Shown here: positions 17,818-27,500 of the stretch, piece by piece
Position numbering within the stretch: position 1 is the stretch's first letter
How the letters are laid out: each line of letters begins with the position of its first letter
NCBI RefSeq assembly: GCF_001421515.1
Contig: NZ_LMKM01000008.1
Location: 1-64,000 of the forward strand
DNA: 64,000 bases
From: Pedobacter sp. Leaf216
GTDB lineage: Bacteria; Bacteroidota; Bacteroidia; Sphingobacteriales; Sphingobacteriaceae
Direction: 5' to 3'
Translations under genes and position numbers: made by a program
The notes under the pieces: generated by a model
Database searches by the model: none
The model's input: only the letters and a program-made list of their open reading frames with translations
What the model was told of the DNA's origin: nothing

Positions 17818-20800
17818 TTAGTGTGTTTTTACTTGTTGATTACGTTTGCTTAAAACTGCTTTGTATTCTTTAGGGAATACTTTAACAAAATGTGCAGATT
17901 GAGTCTTCCAATCACTTAAGATAAACTCTGCTACTCTACTATCCGTTAAGCGGATATGTGTTTTAAGTAAAGCTAAAATACGTTCTTCATCTTCAGCCTG
18001 TAGTGGATCAAGATCTACCATTTCTTTATTGCATTTGCGTGCAAAAGTTCCATTGGCATCATAAATCCAGGCCACACCGCCACTCATACCTGCTGCAAAA
18101 TTACTTCCGGTATCACCAAGGATCAGCACTTCACCACCAGTCATGTATTCGCATCCGTGATCGCCCACTCCTTCTACAACAGCTGTTGCACCAGAGTTAC
18201 GAACAGCAAAACGTTCACCCGCTTTACCACGTGCAAATAATTCGCCCGAAGTTGCACCATAAAGTGCCACGTTACCAATAATAATATTTTGCTCTGGAAC
18301 AAAAGTAGAATTAGCAAAAGGATAAATCGCCAATCTGGCACCTGATAAGCCTTTACCTACATAATCATTAGCTTCACCTTCTAATGATAGCGTAACTCCA
18401 CGGGTATTGAAAGCCCCGAAACTTTGTCCGGCTGAACCTACAAACTTAAAGTTGATGGTATCAGGCGGTAAACCTGCACCTAAATGAACTTTAGAAATTT
18501 CATTAGATAACATCGTTCCTAAAGCGCGATCGGTATTTTTAACTTCGAAACTCGCAAAAACAGGCTCATTATTAGCTATGGCAGGTTGTGCCGCTGCTAT
18601 TAATTTATGATCTAAAACATGATCCAAACCATGATCCTGACCTTCTGTATTAAATAAAGGCAGGCCATTGTCTTCAGCTTTATATAATATTGCTGATAAA
18701 TCAAGGTGTTTCAATTTCCAGTCTTCAATAGGCAATTCTCTTACTTTTAAAATATCGGCCTGGCCAATCATTTCGTGGATGGTTCTGAAACCCAATTCAG
18801 CCATAATCTCACGCAATTCTTCAGCAAGGAAATAAAATAAGTTAACCACATGATCGGCATCACCGGTAAATAGTTTTCTTAATTCAGGATCTTGCGTTGC
18901 AACGCCAACCGGACAAGTATTTAAATGGCATTTACGCATCATGATACATCCTGAAGTTACCAAGGCAGCTGTTGCAACCCCCCATTCTTCGGCGCCCAAT
19001 AATGCAGCGATAGCAATATCTTTACCAGTTTTAAGCTGTCCATCAGTTTGTAACACAATGCGGTTACGCAATTTATTTTTCACCAATGTTTGATGCGCTT
19101 CTGCTAAACCAAGTTCCCATGGTAAGCCTGCGTGTTGAATTGATGTTAAAGGAGAAGCTCCTGTTCCACCATCAAATCCCGAAACCAAAATTACATCGGC
19201 ATGTGCTTTAGCCACACCAGCTGCGATTGTGCCAACTCCTGCTTTTGAAACCAGTTTTACATTAATTCTGGCAGCACGGTTCGCATTTTTTAAGTCGAAA
19301 ATCAGCTGTGCTAAATCCTCAATAGAATAAATATCATGGTGAGGTGGAGGAGAAATTAAACCAACTCCTGGTGTAGAGTGACGAACTTTTGCAATCCAAT
19401 CATCTACTTTATGCCCCGGCAACTGGCCACCTTCTCCTGGTTTAGCACCTTGAGCCATTTTAATCTGTAACTCGTCAGCGTTGGTTAAATAATAACTGGT
19501 TACACCAAAACGTGCTGATGCTACCTGTTTAATCGCTGAGCGCATACTGTCGCCATTTGGCAATTTAGTATAACGCATTTCATCTTCACCACCTTCACCG
19601 GTATTGCTCTTTCCGCCGATGCGGTTCATTGCAATGGCTAAAGTAGAGTGTGCCTCGTGAGAGATTGAACCGAAAGACATAGCCCCTGTTGCAAATCTTT
19701 TCAGAATTGATTCAGTGGATTCAACTTCGTTTAGCGGTACCGACGGACGGCTATAGTTAAATTCAAACAATCCGCGGATGGTATAAGCTTGTTGCGTTTG
19801 CTCATTAACCAGTTTAGAGTATTGTTTAAAGATATTGTAATCGTTTTTGCGGGTTGCATTTTGAAGCAAGTGGATGGTTTGCGGATTAAACAAATGCGCC
19901 TCACCTTTACGACGGAATTTATATGTTCCTCCGGCAGGCAATAAATGCTCTGTTTCAGTCAGCGGACCAAAACTGCGGTGGTGTTTGATTAATGTTTCTT
20001 TAGCAATTTCATCCAGACCTAAGCCACCGATACGGGAAACTGCGCCAGTGAAATAAGTGTTTACCACCTGTTTATTTAAACCTAAAATCTCAAAAATCTG
20101 CGCTCCCTGGTAAGATTGCAGGGTAGAAATACCCATTTTAGAAAAGATTTTAAGCAAGCCACTGTTTACGGCGTAAATGTAGTTTTTTGTTAATTGTTCG
20201 GCTGATAAACCAGATTCTTTTTGGAAACCGTTTATGGTTTCTAAAGCTAAATATGGGTTAATTGCAGTTACACCAAAACCTAATAAAGTAGCAAAATGAT
20301 GTACCTCCCAGATGTCGCCCGCTTCAATTACAATACCTACAGCACCACGATACCCTTTGCGGATTAAATGGTGGTGTACTGCAGAAACTGCCAATAATGA
20401 TGGCATAGCTGCATGTTCTGAATCGATTGCCCTATCTGTTAATACAATTACCTGGAAACCATCTTCCACGGCATCAACAGCGTAACGGCACAAACGGTCT
20501 AAAGCTTTTGCCATTGCACCTGGTTTGCCATCAGCCCTAAAATACGTCTGTAAAGTTTTCGCCTGAAAAACTCCGGTATCAATACTTCTTAATTTTTCAA
20601 GCTCCTGATTGGTTAAAATTGGGTGTTTAATGGCTACGCAATGAGATTGTAATGGATTTTCTTCTAAAAGATTTCCATTACTGCCCATAAAACTTGCCAA
20701 ACTCATTACCACTTTCTCGCGGATAGGATCAATGGGTGGATTGGTAACCTGTGCAAATAACTGCTTAAAATAAGAGGATAAGTGCTGAGGACGCTTAGAT

Positions 20801-22317
20801 AAAATGGCCAAAGGGGTATCAGTTCCCATTGAACCGATTGGCTCTTTGGCTTCTTTAGCCATTGGTTTAAGCAAAAGATCAACGTCTTCTCTACTGTAAC
20901 CAAAAACCTGTTGATATTTAAAGATAGATTCTTCTGATAAGCCGGTAAACATTACACGTGGCTCAGGCAATTCTTCCAAACGGATCTGGTACTGATTAAT
21001 CCAGTCAGCATATGGGCTTTTACCACAAACCTGTTGTTTAATTTCGTTATCGCTTATAATTCTACCCTGCTCCATGTCTACTACGAACATTTTGCCAGGC
21101 GTTAAACGGCCTTTTTCTATTACTGTACTTTGATCTATCGCAAGTGCACCAGCTTCTGAGCCCATAATTACACGGTCATCAGAGGTGATGGCGTACCGCG
21201 ATGGACGCAGACCGTTACGATCTAAAGTAGCACCAATTAATTTTCCATCTGTAAATGCAATTGCCGCTGGTCCATCCCATGGTTCCATTAAAGTAGCATG
21301 AAACTCATAGAATGCCCTTTTAACAGGATCCATGTCTTCATTGCCATCCCACGCTTCCGGAACCAGCATCATTAGTACGTGTGGTAAAGTTCTGCCTGCA
21401 TGAAGCAACAATTCAATAACGTTATCTAAACATCCTGAATCTGAGTTGGTTTCATCGATAACTGGCAATAACATATCAAGTTCTTCCGGAGTAAAATATG
21501 CCGAAGCAAAAGATTTAACCCCAGCCCTGAACCAGTTTAAATTTCCTTGTAAAGTATTAATCTCACCATTGTGGGCAATAAAGCGGAATGGCTGGGCCAA
21601 TCTCCACGAAGGGAATGTATTTGTGGCAAAACGTGAATGTACCAAACCTAAAGCAGAAACCATTCGCTTATCGGAAAGATCGGTAAAATAAGTACGTACC
21701 TGCAATGAAGTAAGCTGACCTTTATATATAATGGTTTGCGCAGAAAGCGAAACAATATAAAAATCTTTACCGCCATGAACGGTATTGACGATTAGCTTAA
21801 TGAGGTAGTTTTTAAAAATATAAAGTTTACGTTCGAAATCTGCTCCTGGAGCAACTGTATAAGGGCGGGCAATAAATACCTGCTCAATTTCGGGTTCTAC
21901 AGAAAGTGCCATATTGCCGATATCTGTTGTATCAACATCAACTTTTCTGAAGCCTAAAATTTCAAGGCCAAGTTTTTCGGCGGCACGGTAAATTAATTCT
22001 CTGCACTCTTCTCTGGATCTGATATCCTTTGGCATAAATAACATACCTACACCATAATTATTGGTTTCAGGTAAGCTAAAGCCAGCTTTTAAACATTCAT
22101 CATAAAAAAATTCATGGGGAATCTGAATCATTATACCAGCACCATCGCCAGTATTCGGTTCTGCTCCACATGCCCCTCTATGATCTAGATTTTCTAAAAT
22201 AGTAAGTGCATCGGAGATGATTTGATGCGATTTTCGCCCCTTCACATGTGCAACGAACCCAATACCGCAGGCATCGTGTTCAAATTGCGCATCGTACAAT
22301 CCACTGTTTGGTTCCAT
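17818..22317 (-). CDS. gltB: Glutamate synthase large subunit
   Basis: This 1499-residue protein is full length for the family. The 16-residue propeptide ends before C17 in DACGIGFV, the N-terminal nucleophile of the class II glutaminase domain (about 17-430). The central domain, the FMN-binding synthase domain (about 850-1220, including GEGGEDEMRY and SKAGVGTIAAGVAKA) and the [3Fe-4S] motif CIMMRKCHLNTCPVG follow, then the C-terminal glycine-rich beta-helix (about 1250-1490). Together with GltD it assimilates ammonium through the GOGAT reaction. Confidence 0.98.
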   Translation of the reverse strand: MEPNSGLYDAQFEHDACGIGFVAHVKGRKSHQIISDALTILENLDHRGACGAEPNTGDGAGIMIQIPHEFFYDECLKAGFSLPETNNYGVGMLFMPKDIRSREECRELIYRAAEKLGLEILGFRKVDVDTTDIGNMALSVEPEIEQVFIARPYTVAPGADFERKLYIFKNYLIKLIVNTVHGGKDFYIVSLSAQTIIYKGQLTSLQVRTYFTDLSDKRMVSALGLVHSRFATNTFPSWRLAQPFRFIAHNGEINTLQGNLNWFRAGVKSFASAYFTPEELDMLLPVIDETNSDSGCLDNVIELLLHAGRTLPHVLMMLVPEAWDGNEDMDPVKRAFYEFHATLMEPWDGPAAIAFTDGKLIGATLDRNGLRPSRYAITSDDRVIMGSEAGALAIDQSTVIEKGRLTPGKMFVVDMEQGRIISDNEIKQQVCGKSPYADWINQYQIRLEELPEPRVMFTGLSEESIFKYQQVFGYSREDVDLLLKPMAKEAKEPIGSMGTDTPLAILSKRPQHLSSYFKQLFAQVTNPPIDPIREKVVMSLASFMGSNGNLLEENPLQSHCVAIKHPILTNQELEKLRSIDTGVFQAKTLQTYFRADGKPGAMAKALDRLCRYAVDAVEDGFQVIVLTDRAIDSEHAAMPSLLAVSAVHHHLIRKGYRGAVGIVIEAGDIWEVHHFATLLGFGVTAINPYLALETINGFQKESGLSAEQLTKNYIYAVNSGLLKIFSKMGISTLQSYQGAQIFEILGLNKQVVNTYFTGAVSRIGGLGLDEIAKETLIKHHRSFGPLTETEHLLPAGGTYKFRRKGEAHLFNPQTIHLLQNATRKNDYNIFKQYSKLVNEQTQQAYTIRGLFEFNYSRPSVPLNEVESTESILKRFATGAMSFGSISHEAHSTLAIAMNRIGGKSNTGEGGEDEMRYTKLPNGDSMRSAIKQVASARFGVTSYYLTNADELQIKMAQGAKPGEGGQLPGHKVDDWIAKVRHSTPGVGLISPPPHHDIYSIEDLAQLIFDLKNANRAARINVKLVSKAGVGTIAAGVAKAHADVILVSGFDGGTGASPLTSIQHAGLPWELGLAEAHQTLVKNKLRNRIVLQTDGQLKTGKDIAIAALLGAEEWGVATAALVTSGCIMMRKCHLNTCPVGVATQDPELRKLFTGDADHVVNLFYFLAEELREIMAELGFRTIHEMIGQADILKVRELPIEDWKLKHLDLSAILYKAEDNGLPLFNTEGQDHGLDHVLDHKLIAAAQPAIANNEPVFASFEVKNTDRALGTMLSNEISKVHLGAGLPPDTINFKFVGSAGQSFGAFNTRGVTLSLEGEANDYVGKGLSGARLAIYPFANSTFVPEQNIIIGNVALYGATSGELFARGKAGERFAVRNSGATAVVEGVGDHGCEYMTGGEVLILGDTGSNFAAGMSGGVAWIYDANGTFARKCNKEMVDLDPLQAEDEERILALLKTHIRLTDSRVAEFILSDWKTQSAHFVKVFPKEYKAVLSKRNQQVKTH

Positions 22318-22703
22318 TCTTTGCTCGTTAGTTGTTAGTGTATAGGAAACACTAAGATACGAAAAACAATCTTTAAATTACAGAGTTGACATGTTTTTTA
22401 GAAAAATTTTAGCCCTTATGTAATTTAAAGTCTTAAAATTAAAATAATACTAATATAAGCTCAATATAATTATCATATTAATAATGGTAAGATTATACAA
22501 TAAATTCAATTTTAAACGCAAAAATCAGCCTAAAACGTTTTATTTAAGTATTTACATATAAACAAACTATTTATAAATGAAAATATTGAACCTGTCTGCT
22601 TATGCATCCATATTTTTAATGCATTTTAAAATTACACATTTAAATTTTATTAATTTACTAATCAACAAGATAGCGCATTTGATAAAAAAAATAGAAAAAT
22701 GCA
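22318..22703. other. AT-rich gap between gltB and the SRP RNA gene
   Basis: About 385 bp of very AT-rich DNA between divergent units. On the minus strand a weak -7-like TATCTTAG lies about 45 bp before the gltB start. No gene or repeat was recognised; an open frame from 22577 runs into the SRP RNA and is not credible. Confidence 0.6.
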
Positions 22704-22734
22704 TTTCGGGAAACAACTTCTTTTTCTACCTTTG
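22704..22734 (+). promoter_or_regulatory. Promoter of the SRP RNA gene
   Basis: TTTC (22704-22707), N19, then TACCTTTG (22727-22734): the -7 box is an exact consensus match, and the -33 box is one base off at the ideal spacing. The RNA 5' end at 22740 lies 6 nt past the -7 box. Confidence 0.85.
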
Positions 22735-22739
22735 TGGCC

Positions 22740-22836
22740 GGGCAAGTCTTTTACGACCAGCTCCCTTTGAACTCCCCCAGGGTGGGAACACAGCAAGGGT
22801 AGAAGGTTGTAGCGGTGCGATAGAAGGTGCTTGCCC
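22740..22836 (+). ncRNA. ffs: Signal recognition particle 4.5S RNA
   Basis: A transcript of about 97 nt closed by GGGCAAG (22740-22746) and CTTGCCC (22830-22836). The apical part, CCCCCAGGGTGGGAACACAGCAAGGG, split around the GGAA-type tetraloop and the asymmetric AGCA internal loop, matches the SRP domain IV that binds Ffh. It has its own promoter and ends in a T run (22837-22844) that completes an intrinsic terminator. It would direct membrane-protein targeting with Ffh and FtsY. Confidence 0.9.
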
Positions 22837-22854
22837 TTTTTTTTACCCCCTTAC

Positions 22855-22903
22855 CCCCTGAAGGGGGGATATTAAATTCTTCAGGGGTTCTTGTAACAGA
22901 ACC
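22855..22903 (+). other. Paired hairpins in the leader of the transaldolase-family gene
   Basis: CCCCTGAAG (22855-22863) pairs with CTTCAGGGG (22879-22887). The next hairpin, GGTTCT (22886-22891) with AGAACC (22898-22903), shares two bases with the first, so the two are partly exclusive. This could be a regulatory leader or a repeat remnant. No known riboswitch was recognised. Confidence 0.45.
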
Positions 22904-22930
22904 TAGTAATCATTTTAAGAATTTATAAGC

Positions 22931-23590
22931 ATGAAATTTTTTATTGACACAGCAAATCTTGATCAAATCAAAGAAGCGCAAGATCTTGGCATTTTAGATG
23001 GAGTAACCACTAATCCTAGCTTAATGGCTAAAGAAGGTATTACCGGCGAAGAAAATGTAATCAATCATTATAAAGCCATCTGCGATATCGTTGATGATAA
23101 CGTTAGTGCTGAAGTAATTTCTACAACTTTCGATGAGATTGTTAAGGAAGGTGAAGCTTTAGCAGCTTTAAATCCAAAAATCGTAGTTAAAGTTCCGATG
23201 ATTAAAGATGGTGTGAAGGCCATTAAATATTTTTCATCTAAAGGAATTAAAACCAACTGTACTTTAATTTTCTCTGCAGGCCAGGCTTTATTGGCTGCAA
23301 AAGCTGGAGCTACCTATGTTTCTCCGTTTTTAGGTCGTTTAGATGATATTTCGAGTGATGGTTTGGTTTTAATCGAAGATATCAGAACTATTTTTGATAA
23401 TTACGGTTACGAAACTCAAATTTTAGCAGCATCAATCCGCGGACCATTGCACATTGTAAACTGTGCTAAATTGGGAGCTGATGTTATTACTGCACCATTA
23501 GCAGCGATAGTTGGTTTATTGAAACACCCATTAACCGATAGCGGTTTGGCTACATTCTTAGCTGACCATGCTAAAGCAGCTGGTAAATAA
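22931..23590 (+). CDS. Fructose-6-phosphate aldolase / transaldolase family protein
   Basis: This 219-residue TIM-barrel protein of the short transaldolase subfamily (TalC/FSA) starts [20 protein letters not shown] and has the TTNPSL motif. The Schiff-base lysine is expected in VVKVPM, and [19 protein letters not shown] and [10 protein letters not shown] are conserved. It would transfer or cleave dihydroxyacetone units in the non-oxidative pentose phosphate pathway; transaldolase and aldolase activity cannot be separated by eye. The leader contains two hairpins, and a strong terminator follows. Confidence 0.93.
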   Translation: MKFFIDTANLDQIKEAQDLGILDGVTTNPSLMAKEGITGEENVINHYKAICDIVDDNVSAEVISTTFDEIVKEGEALAALNPKIVVKVPMIKDGVKAIKYFSSKGIKTNCTLIFSAGQALLAAKAGATYVSPFLGRLDDISSDGLVLIEDIRTIFDNYGYETQILAASIRGPLHIVNCAKLGADVITAPLAAIVGLLKHPLTDSGLATFLADHAKAAGK

Positions 23591-23631
23591 GTTTGGAGAT
23601 TTTAGTTTGGAATGTTGAGTTCCAAATGCAT

Positions 23632-23671
23632 AAAAAAGACCTAAGTTAGTATTTAACTTAGGTCTTTTTTT
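23632..23671 (+). terminator. Intrinsic terminator after the transaldolase-family gene
   Basis: AAAAAAGACCTAAGTTA and TAACTTAGGTCTTTTTT form a perfect 17-bp stem with a 5-nt loop ending in a T run, 41 bp past the stop codon. Confidence 0.92.
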
Positions 23672-23689
23672 GTGTTATAAAGAATGTAA

Positions 23690-23941
23690 TTAGACAGGTA
23701 CTTAATGTGTCTTATTGCGTTTGCCACAAAAACACAGAATTCACGGAAAATTTATTGTGTTTTCTATGCGTATTACTCATTTTGGTAGTTTCATACTGAG
23801 CATTCATGCGTACACCTTCAACTCATGCGTCTTCCTGAACTTGTTTCACGATCTTTATCATGAGTTACCACAGTTACTCATTAAGAAGTTAAGATCATAT
23901 TGCGATTTGCTTATTCCAAACTCCAAGCCCCAAACTGCAAA
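23690..23941. other. Gene-free stretch with decayed repeat remnants
   Basis: Between the terminator and gmhB there is no convincing gene. The sequence CGTCTTCCTGAACTTGTTTCACGATCTT (split here only as a description around 23829-23856) resembles the hairpin repeat that is abundant at 36561-37360, with one substitution breaking the palindrome. Confidence 0.5.
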
Positions 23942-24448
23942 CTAAACTAAAGATTCCCGGCTTAAAACTTCCTTAATCTTTTCATAACTAATCTGCTCAT
24001 CCGGCTCTATCAAAATTCCCTTCACTCCTGCCCCGTTTGCGGCTTCAACATCTCTGGGTTTATCGCCAATCATGATAGATTGTGCAGGGTCGATATCGTA
24101 CATTTCAATTGCATCCAAAATCATACCTGAAGCTGGTTTTCTGCATTTGCATTCGCCGCCTACTGTTGGGTGATGTGGACAGTAATAAAACGCTGCAATA
24201 TCTGCCCCTTTTGCTAAAAAAGCATTTCTAAGCATTTGATGCATTACCCCTAATTCCTGTTCTGTATAACGTTTTAAGGCGATACCACCCTGATTTGTAA
24301 TTACAATGAGGAGATAACCTTCATCGAATAGCTTTTTTAGTACTGGTATCTGATAGTTTAATATTTCGAAATCTTCTACGCGGCAGATGTAATCATATAT
24401 TTCGTGGTTGAGTACGCCATCGCGATCGAGAAAAATAGCTTTATTCAT
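23942..24448 (-). CDS. gmhB: D-glycero-D-manno-heptose 1,7-bisphosphate 7-phosphatase-like
   Basis: This 168-residue HAD phosphatase begins MNKAIFLDRDGVLNHEIYDY; the DRDGV motif carries the nucleophile and acid aspartates. VITNQGGI and MIGDKPRDVEAANGAG are the other HAD motifs, and CPHHPTVGGECKCRKP is the zinc-binding loop typical of GmhB. It removes the 7-phosphate in ADP-heptose synthesis for lipopolysaccharide core or surface glycans. The frame is open 45 bp further upstream, but the ATG at 24448 directly precedes the first strand and is preferred. Related histidinol-phosphatases are a possible alternative. Confidence 0.87.
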   Translation of the reverse strand: MNKAIFLDRDGVLNHEIYDYICRVEDFEILNYQIPVLKKLFDEGYLLIVITNQGGIALKRYTEQELGVMHQMLRNAFLAKGADIAAFYYCPHHPTVGGECKCRKPASGMILDAIEMYDIDPAQSIMIGDKPRDVEAANGAGVKGILIEPDEQISYEKIKEVLSRESLV

Positions 24449-24644
24449 TATTGTGATTTGAGATAAGAGTATTGTGATTAGAGCATGTATCATAAATGTA
24501 GAATTGTCACCCGCCCTATCAATGACCTGTTTAAATGCCTCTCAGCATTTGGACATGCTCGACGTGAAAAATTCGAATGGAATTGCTACAAATGATACAT
24601 TTTCTTTATAATCGCCAAAATAAGGAAAAATTAAGGACAAAAGA

Positions 24645-24672
24645 AAGCCCAATCTTTTTAGAGACCGGGCTT
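24645..24672 (-). terminator. Terminator of the sugar permease gene at 24698
   Basis: On the minus strand AAGCCCGGTCT pairs with AGATTGGGCTT (11 bp including two G-T pairs) and is followed by TTCTTTTG. It lies 26 bp past the stop codon. Confidence 0.8.
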
Positions 24673-24697
24673 AATCATATAATTTATTTGGTTGGGT

Positions 24698-25984
24698 TTA
24701 TTTTAAATTCAATCCGGCTTTGTGCCCTTTTATGGCGAAAAACAAGATATATAAATAACAAGGCAATACGGTTAGCAAATAAGCCAACTGGAAGTTTACA
24801 TGGAGTTTTTCATTTAGAAATGCATATAATAACGGCATAATTGCACCGCCGGCAATACCCATTACCATAATAGCCGAACCGATTTTAGTAAATTTACCTA
24901 AATGGCTGATGCCGAGTGGAAAAATCGCAGGCCACATTAATGAATTCGCCAATCCTAATAAAGCCACAAAAATTACAGCGAACCAGCTCGAAATCGCAAA
25001 AGATAATACCGTGAATATGATACCTAAAATGGCACAGATCCTCAGTGCCTTTTGTTGTGAAATGTATTTTGGAATGGTAATTATACCAACAATATAACCA
25101 ATTAACATACTAAATAGCGTAATTGAAGTTAATTTCCCACTAATTTCGGTACTTATTCCCAATTCGCGACCATAAATACCAATAATATCACCTGCCATAA
25201 CCTCAGCACCTACGTATACAAAAATACAGAGTGCGCCTAAAAATAAATGTGGAAACTGAAATATGCTCTGGTGTTTAACAACGGCTCCTTTACTTTCGTC
25301 AACAATATCTTCTTCTACCTCAACTTCCGGTAAATCGGTAAATTTGATAAAAATGGCGAATAGCGAAAAAACTATGGCTAAAACAATATATGGCATGTTT
25401 ACACGGCCTAAAACGTCGTTTAATAATTGCTCATGCACAGTACCTGTAGCTGCCTGAATTTTCTTTTCTACTTCAGATGCATTTTTCAAGAACAGGCTTC
25501 CCATAATTAAAGGCACAATCATTCCTGCAAATTTATTGCAGATACCCGCTATGCTAATGCGTTTTGCCGCACTTTCTATGGGGCCAATAATGGTTAAATA
25601 TGGATTTGAAGCGGTTTGAAGCAAGGCCAATGCAGCACCCTGAACAAAAATCCCTGTTAAAAATAAACCAAATGTTCTGGTTTGTGCCGCCGGAATAAAA
25701 ATAAGCGAACCTACACCCAAAATTACCAAGCCTAACACGATACCATTTTTAAATCCCACTTTTTTAAGTATCCATGATGATGGTAATGCCAGAAAAAAGT
25801 AAGCCATATATGAAGCAAACGTTACAAAAAATGCCTGTAAGTTTGATAAGCCGAAAGACAATTTAAAGAAAGGAATTAATGTTCCATTTGCCCAGGTTAC
25901 AAAGCCAAAAATAAAAAATAGGGCACAAATAATTAGGAGTGGTTTAGGGCCCTGTGCTTGACCCGATTTTGTTGTTTGTTGCAT
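24698..25984 (-). CDS. FucP-family sugar:proton symporter (MFS)
   Basis: This 428-residue inner-membrane protein has 12 predicted helices. The N-terminal helix LLIICALFFIFGFVTWANGTLIPF and the loop QTASNPYLTIIGP are characteristic of the FucP/GluP branch of the major facilitator superfamily. A long cytoplasmic loop (about 185-230) separates the halves. It would import a hexose or deoxyhexose with protons; glucose/galactose, fucose and others are all possible. It is a single gene with its own terminator, and a second FucP-type permease lies at 48912-50204. Confidence 0.88.
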   Translation of the reverse strand: MQQTTKSGQAQGPKPLLIICALFFIFGFVTWANGTLIPFFKLSFGLSNLQAFFVTFASYMAYFFLALPSSWILKKVGFKNGIVLGLVILGVGSLIFIPAAQTRTFGLFLTGIFVQGAALALLQTASNPYLTIIGPIESAAKRISIAGICNKFAGMIVPLIMGSLFLKNASEVEKKIQAATGTVHEQLLNDVLGRVNMPYIVLAIVFSLFAIFIKFTDLPEVEVEEDIVDESKGAVVKHQSIFQFPHLFLGALCIFVYVGAEVMAGDIIGIYGRELGISTEISGKLTSITLFSMLIGYIVGIITIPKYISQQKALRICAILGIIFTVLSFAISSWFAVIFVALLGLANSLMWPAIFPLGISHLGKFTKIGSAIMVMGIAGGAIMPLLYAFLNEKLHVNFQLAYLLTVLPCYLYILFFAIKGHKAGLNLK

Positions 25985-26088
25985 AAAATTTGGTTCGGTT
26001 TAAGTTGTAGCGACCAAACTAAACAATAATATTAAATAATGTGTAGGGCAAACGTTTGCGTGATTTCATCTTTGATTGATAAATAAAC

Positions 26089-27207
26089 TTAATTGGTGCT
26101 TACGCATCTGAAACCAGTATGTTCAAGGCCGGTATCTGCTGAGGTTTTCATTCTTGAAGTTACACGATATCCTTTACAATAAGAGCCATTACACATAAAA
26201 GAACCGCCCCTTACAACCCTTTTGGGTATAGTAGGCTCCATAGGATCGTAGCTATCTTTTGGCCCTTTTGGATTGTTGGTTAAGCCGGTTAGCGTTCCGT
26301 AATAATCAGGACGATACCAATCACTGCACCATTCCCAAACATTACCTGCCATATCAAATAATCCGTAACCATTCGATTTAAACTGTTTTACAGCCGCTAA
26401 ACCATTGTGTCCGTCCCAATCGGTATTTTTAACCGGGAAATTACCTTGCCAGGTATTGGCTTTCGCTTTACCTTTTTCTATATCTTCATTTCCCCATGGA
26501 TACTTTTCGTTTTTCAAAGCACCTCTTGCTGCATATTCCCACTCTGCTTCTGTTGGTAAACGTTTTCCAGACCATTTGCAATAAGCCATCGCATCATCCC
26601 AAGAAACATGTACTACAGGATAATTTTCTTTTCCTTTAATATTACTTTTAGGTCCGTGAGGATGTTTCCAGTCTGCTCCTTTTACCCAGCGCCACCATTG
26701 CGAAGCATCGTTTAATGAACTAATGCTTTTTGGTTGGTAAAAAACCAGAGATGCGGCAACAAAAACGCTATCTGGTGGTTTTGGCGTGCCTGCAGGAAGC
26801 TGTTTTTTCATTTCTTCCCAGTCTGGTTTGCGTTCGGCAGTGGTTTTGTATCCGGTTGCATCAACAAATTTTTTGAAACTTGCATTGGTTACTTCAGTTA
26901 CATCAATCCAAAACGAAGCAAGTTTTACCTGATGTTGCGGATATTCATCATCTCTACCCTCTTTATCGGATGCACCCATGGCAAATTCTCCGGCAGGGAT
27001 TAAAACCATCCCTTCATGACTAACTTCATTCGAAGCAAAACTCGAAGAATCTTTTACTGCACCAAAACGGCTTGGCATATTTTTTTCGCAGGATGCTAAT
27101 GAATCTTGTTTGTGCTTCGCCTGTTCTTCTTCTTTAACTTTATTGGATTGGCAGGAAAATATAGTGAGCATCGGCAAAAAAAGTAAGACGGCAAGAGATC
27201 TACGCAT
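26089..27207 (-). CDS. Formylglycine-generating-enzyme-like lipoprotein
   Basis: This 372-residue exported lipoprotein has signal peptide MRRSLAVLLFLPMLTIFSC with lipid-anchor C19. The FGE-sulfatase domain (about 65-370) runs from GMVLIPAGEFAMGASDKEGR to GFRCVS. Two cysteines, C339 and C344, sit in GGSFMCNGSYCKGYR, the same position and 5-residue spacing as the catalytic pair of human SUMF1 (C336/C341). Most bacterial FGE-like proteins lack this pair, so this one may truly convert a sulfatase cysteine to formylglycine in the periplasm. No sulfatase gene is present in the window. It is a single gene. Confidence 0.88.
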   Translation of the reverse strand: MRRSLAVLLFLPMLTIFSCQSNKVKEEEQAKHKQDSLASCEKNMPSRFGAVKDSSSFASNEVSHEGMVLIPAGEFAMGASDKEGRDDEYPQHQVKLASFWIDVTEVTNASFKKFVDATGYKTTAERKPDWEEMKKQLPAGTPKPPDSVFVAASLVFYQPKSISSLNDASQWWRWVKGADWKHPHGPKSNIKGKENYPVVHVSWDDAMAYCKWSGKRLPTEAEWEYAARGALKNEKYPWGNEDIEKGKAKANTWQGNFPVKNTDWDGHNGLAAVKQFKSNGYGLFDMAGNVWEWCSDWYRPDYYGTLTGLTNNPKGPKDSYDPMEPTIPKRVVRGGSFMCNGSYCKGYRVTSRMKTSADTGLEHTGFRCVSTN

Positions 27208-27318
27208 AGGATAATATTAAATTATGAGCCATAAAAATATCAATTCTAATTAAAAAAGAGAAGGTAAATAATTAATTCGCCTATAAATCAATACACTAAC
27301 GCATTTGATGATTTTTTA

Positions 27319-27350
27319 TTTGCAGGAAACACTCCATAACCCTATATTTG
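27319..27350 (+). promoter_or_regulatory. Promoter of tRNA-Lys
   Basis: TTTG (27319-27322), N20, TATATTTG (27343-27350): both boxes match the Bacteroidota consensus exactly. Transcription would start near 27356, 36 nt before the tRNA. Confidence 0.85.
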
Positions 27351-27391
27351 CACCACTTTAAAGGAAACGGATAACGTTTTTAAACAAAGTA

Positions 27392-27464
27392 GATTCCGTA
27401 GCTCAGCTGGTAGAGCATTACACTTTTAATGTAGTGGTCCTGGGTTCGAATCCCAGCGGGATCA
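27392..27464 (+). tRNA. tRNA-Lys (UUU)
   Basis: The acceptor stem GATTCCG (27392-27398) pairs with CGGGATC (27457-27463), discriminator A27464. The D-arm contains GCTCAGCTGGTAGAGC, the anticodon loop CTTTTAA gives anticodon TTT, and the T-arm is CTGGG-TTCGAAT-CCCAG. No CCA is encoded. It has its own promoter and terminator. Confidence 0.97.
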
Positions 27465-27468
27465 CAGA

Positions 27469-27500
27469 AAAAGGAAGATCAATTTGATCTTCCTTTTGTT
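27469..27500 (+). terminator. Terminator of tRNA-Lys
   Basis: GGAAGATCAA pairs with TTGATCTTCC and is followed by TTTTGTTTTT. A diverged copy of this same hairpin recurs at about 29144-29176. The rest of the gap to 27767 contains no recognised feature. Confidence 0.85.

Noticed and set aside
22577..22861. Open frame of 94 codons before the transaldolase-family gene
   Set aside because: It runs through the SRP RNA promoter, the whole SRP RNA and its terminator; the translation has no family resemblance.
23715..23945. Open frame of 76 codons before gmhB
   Set aside because: It contains decayed repeat sequence, has no recognisable protein features and follows a terminator without a promoter.
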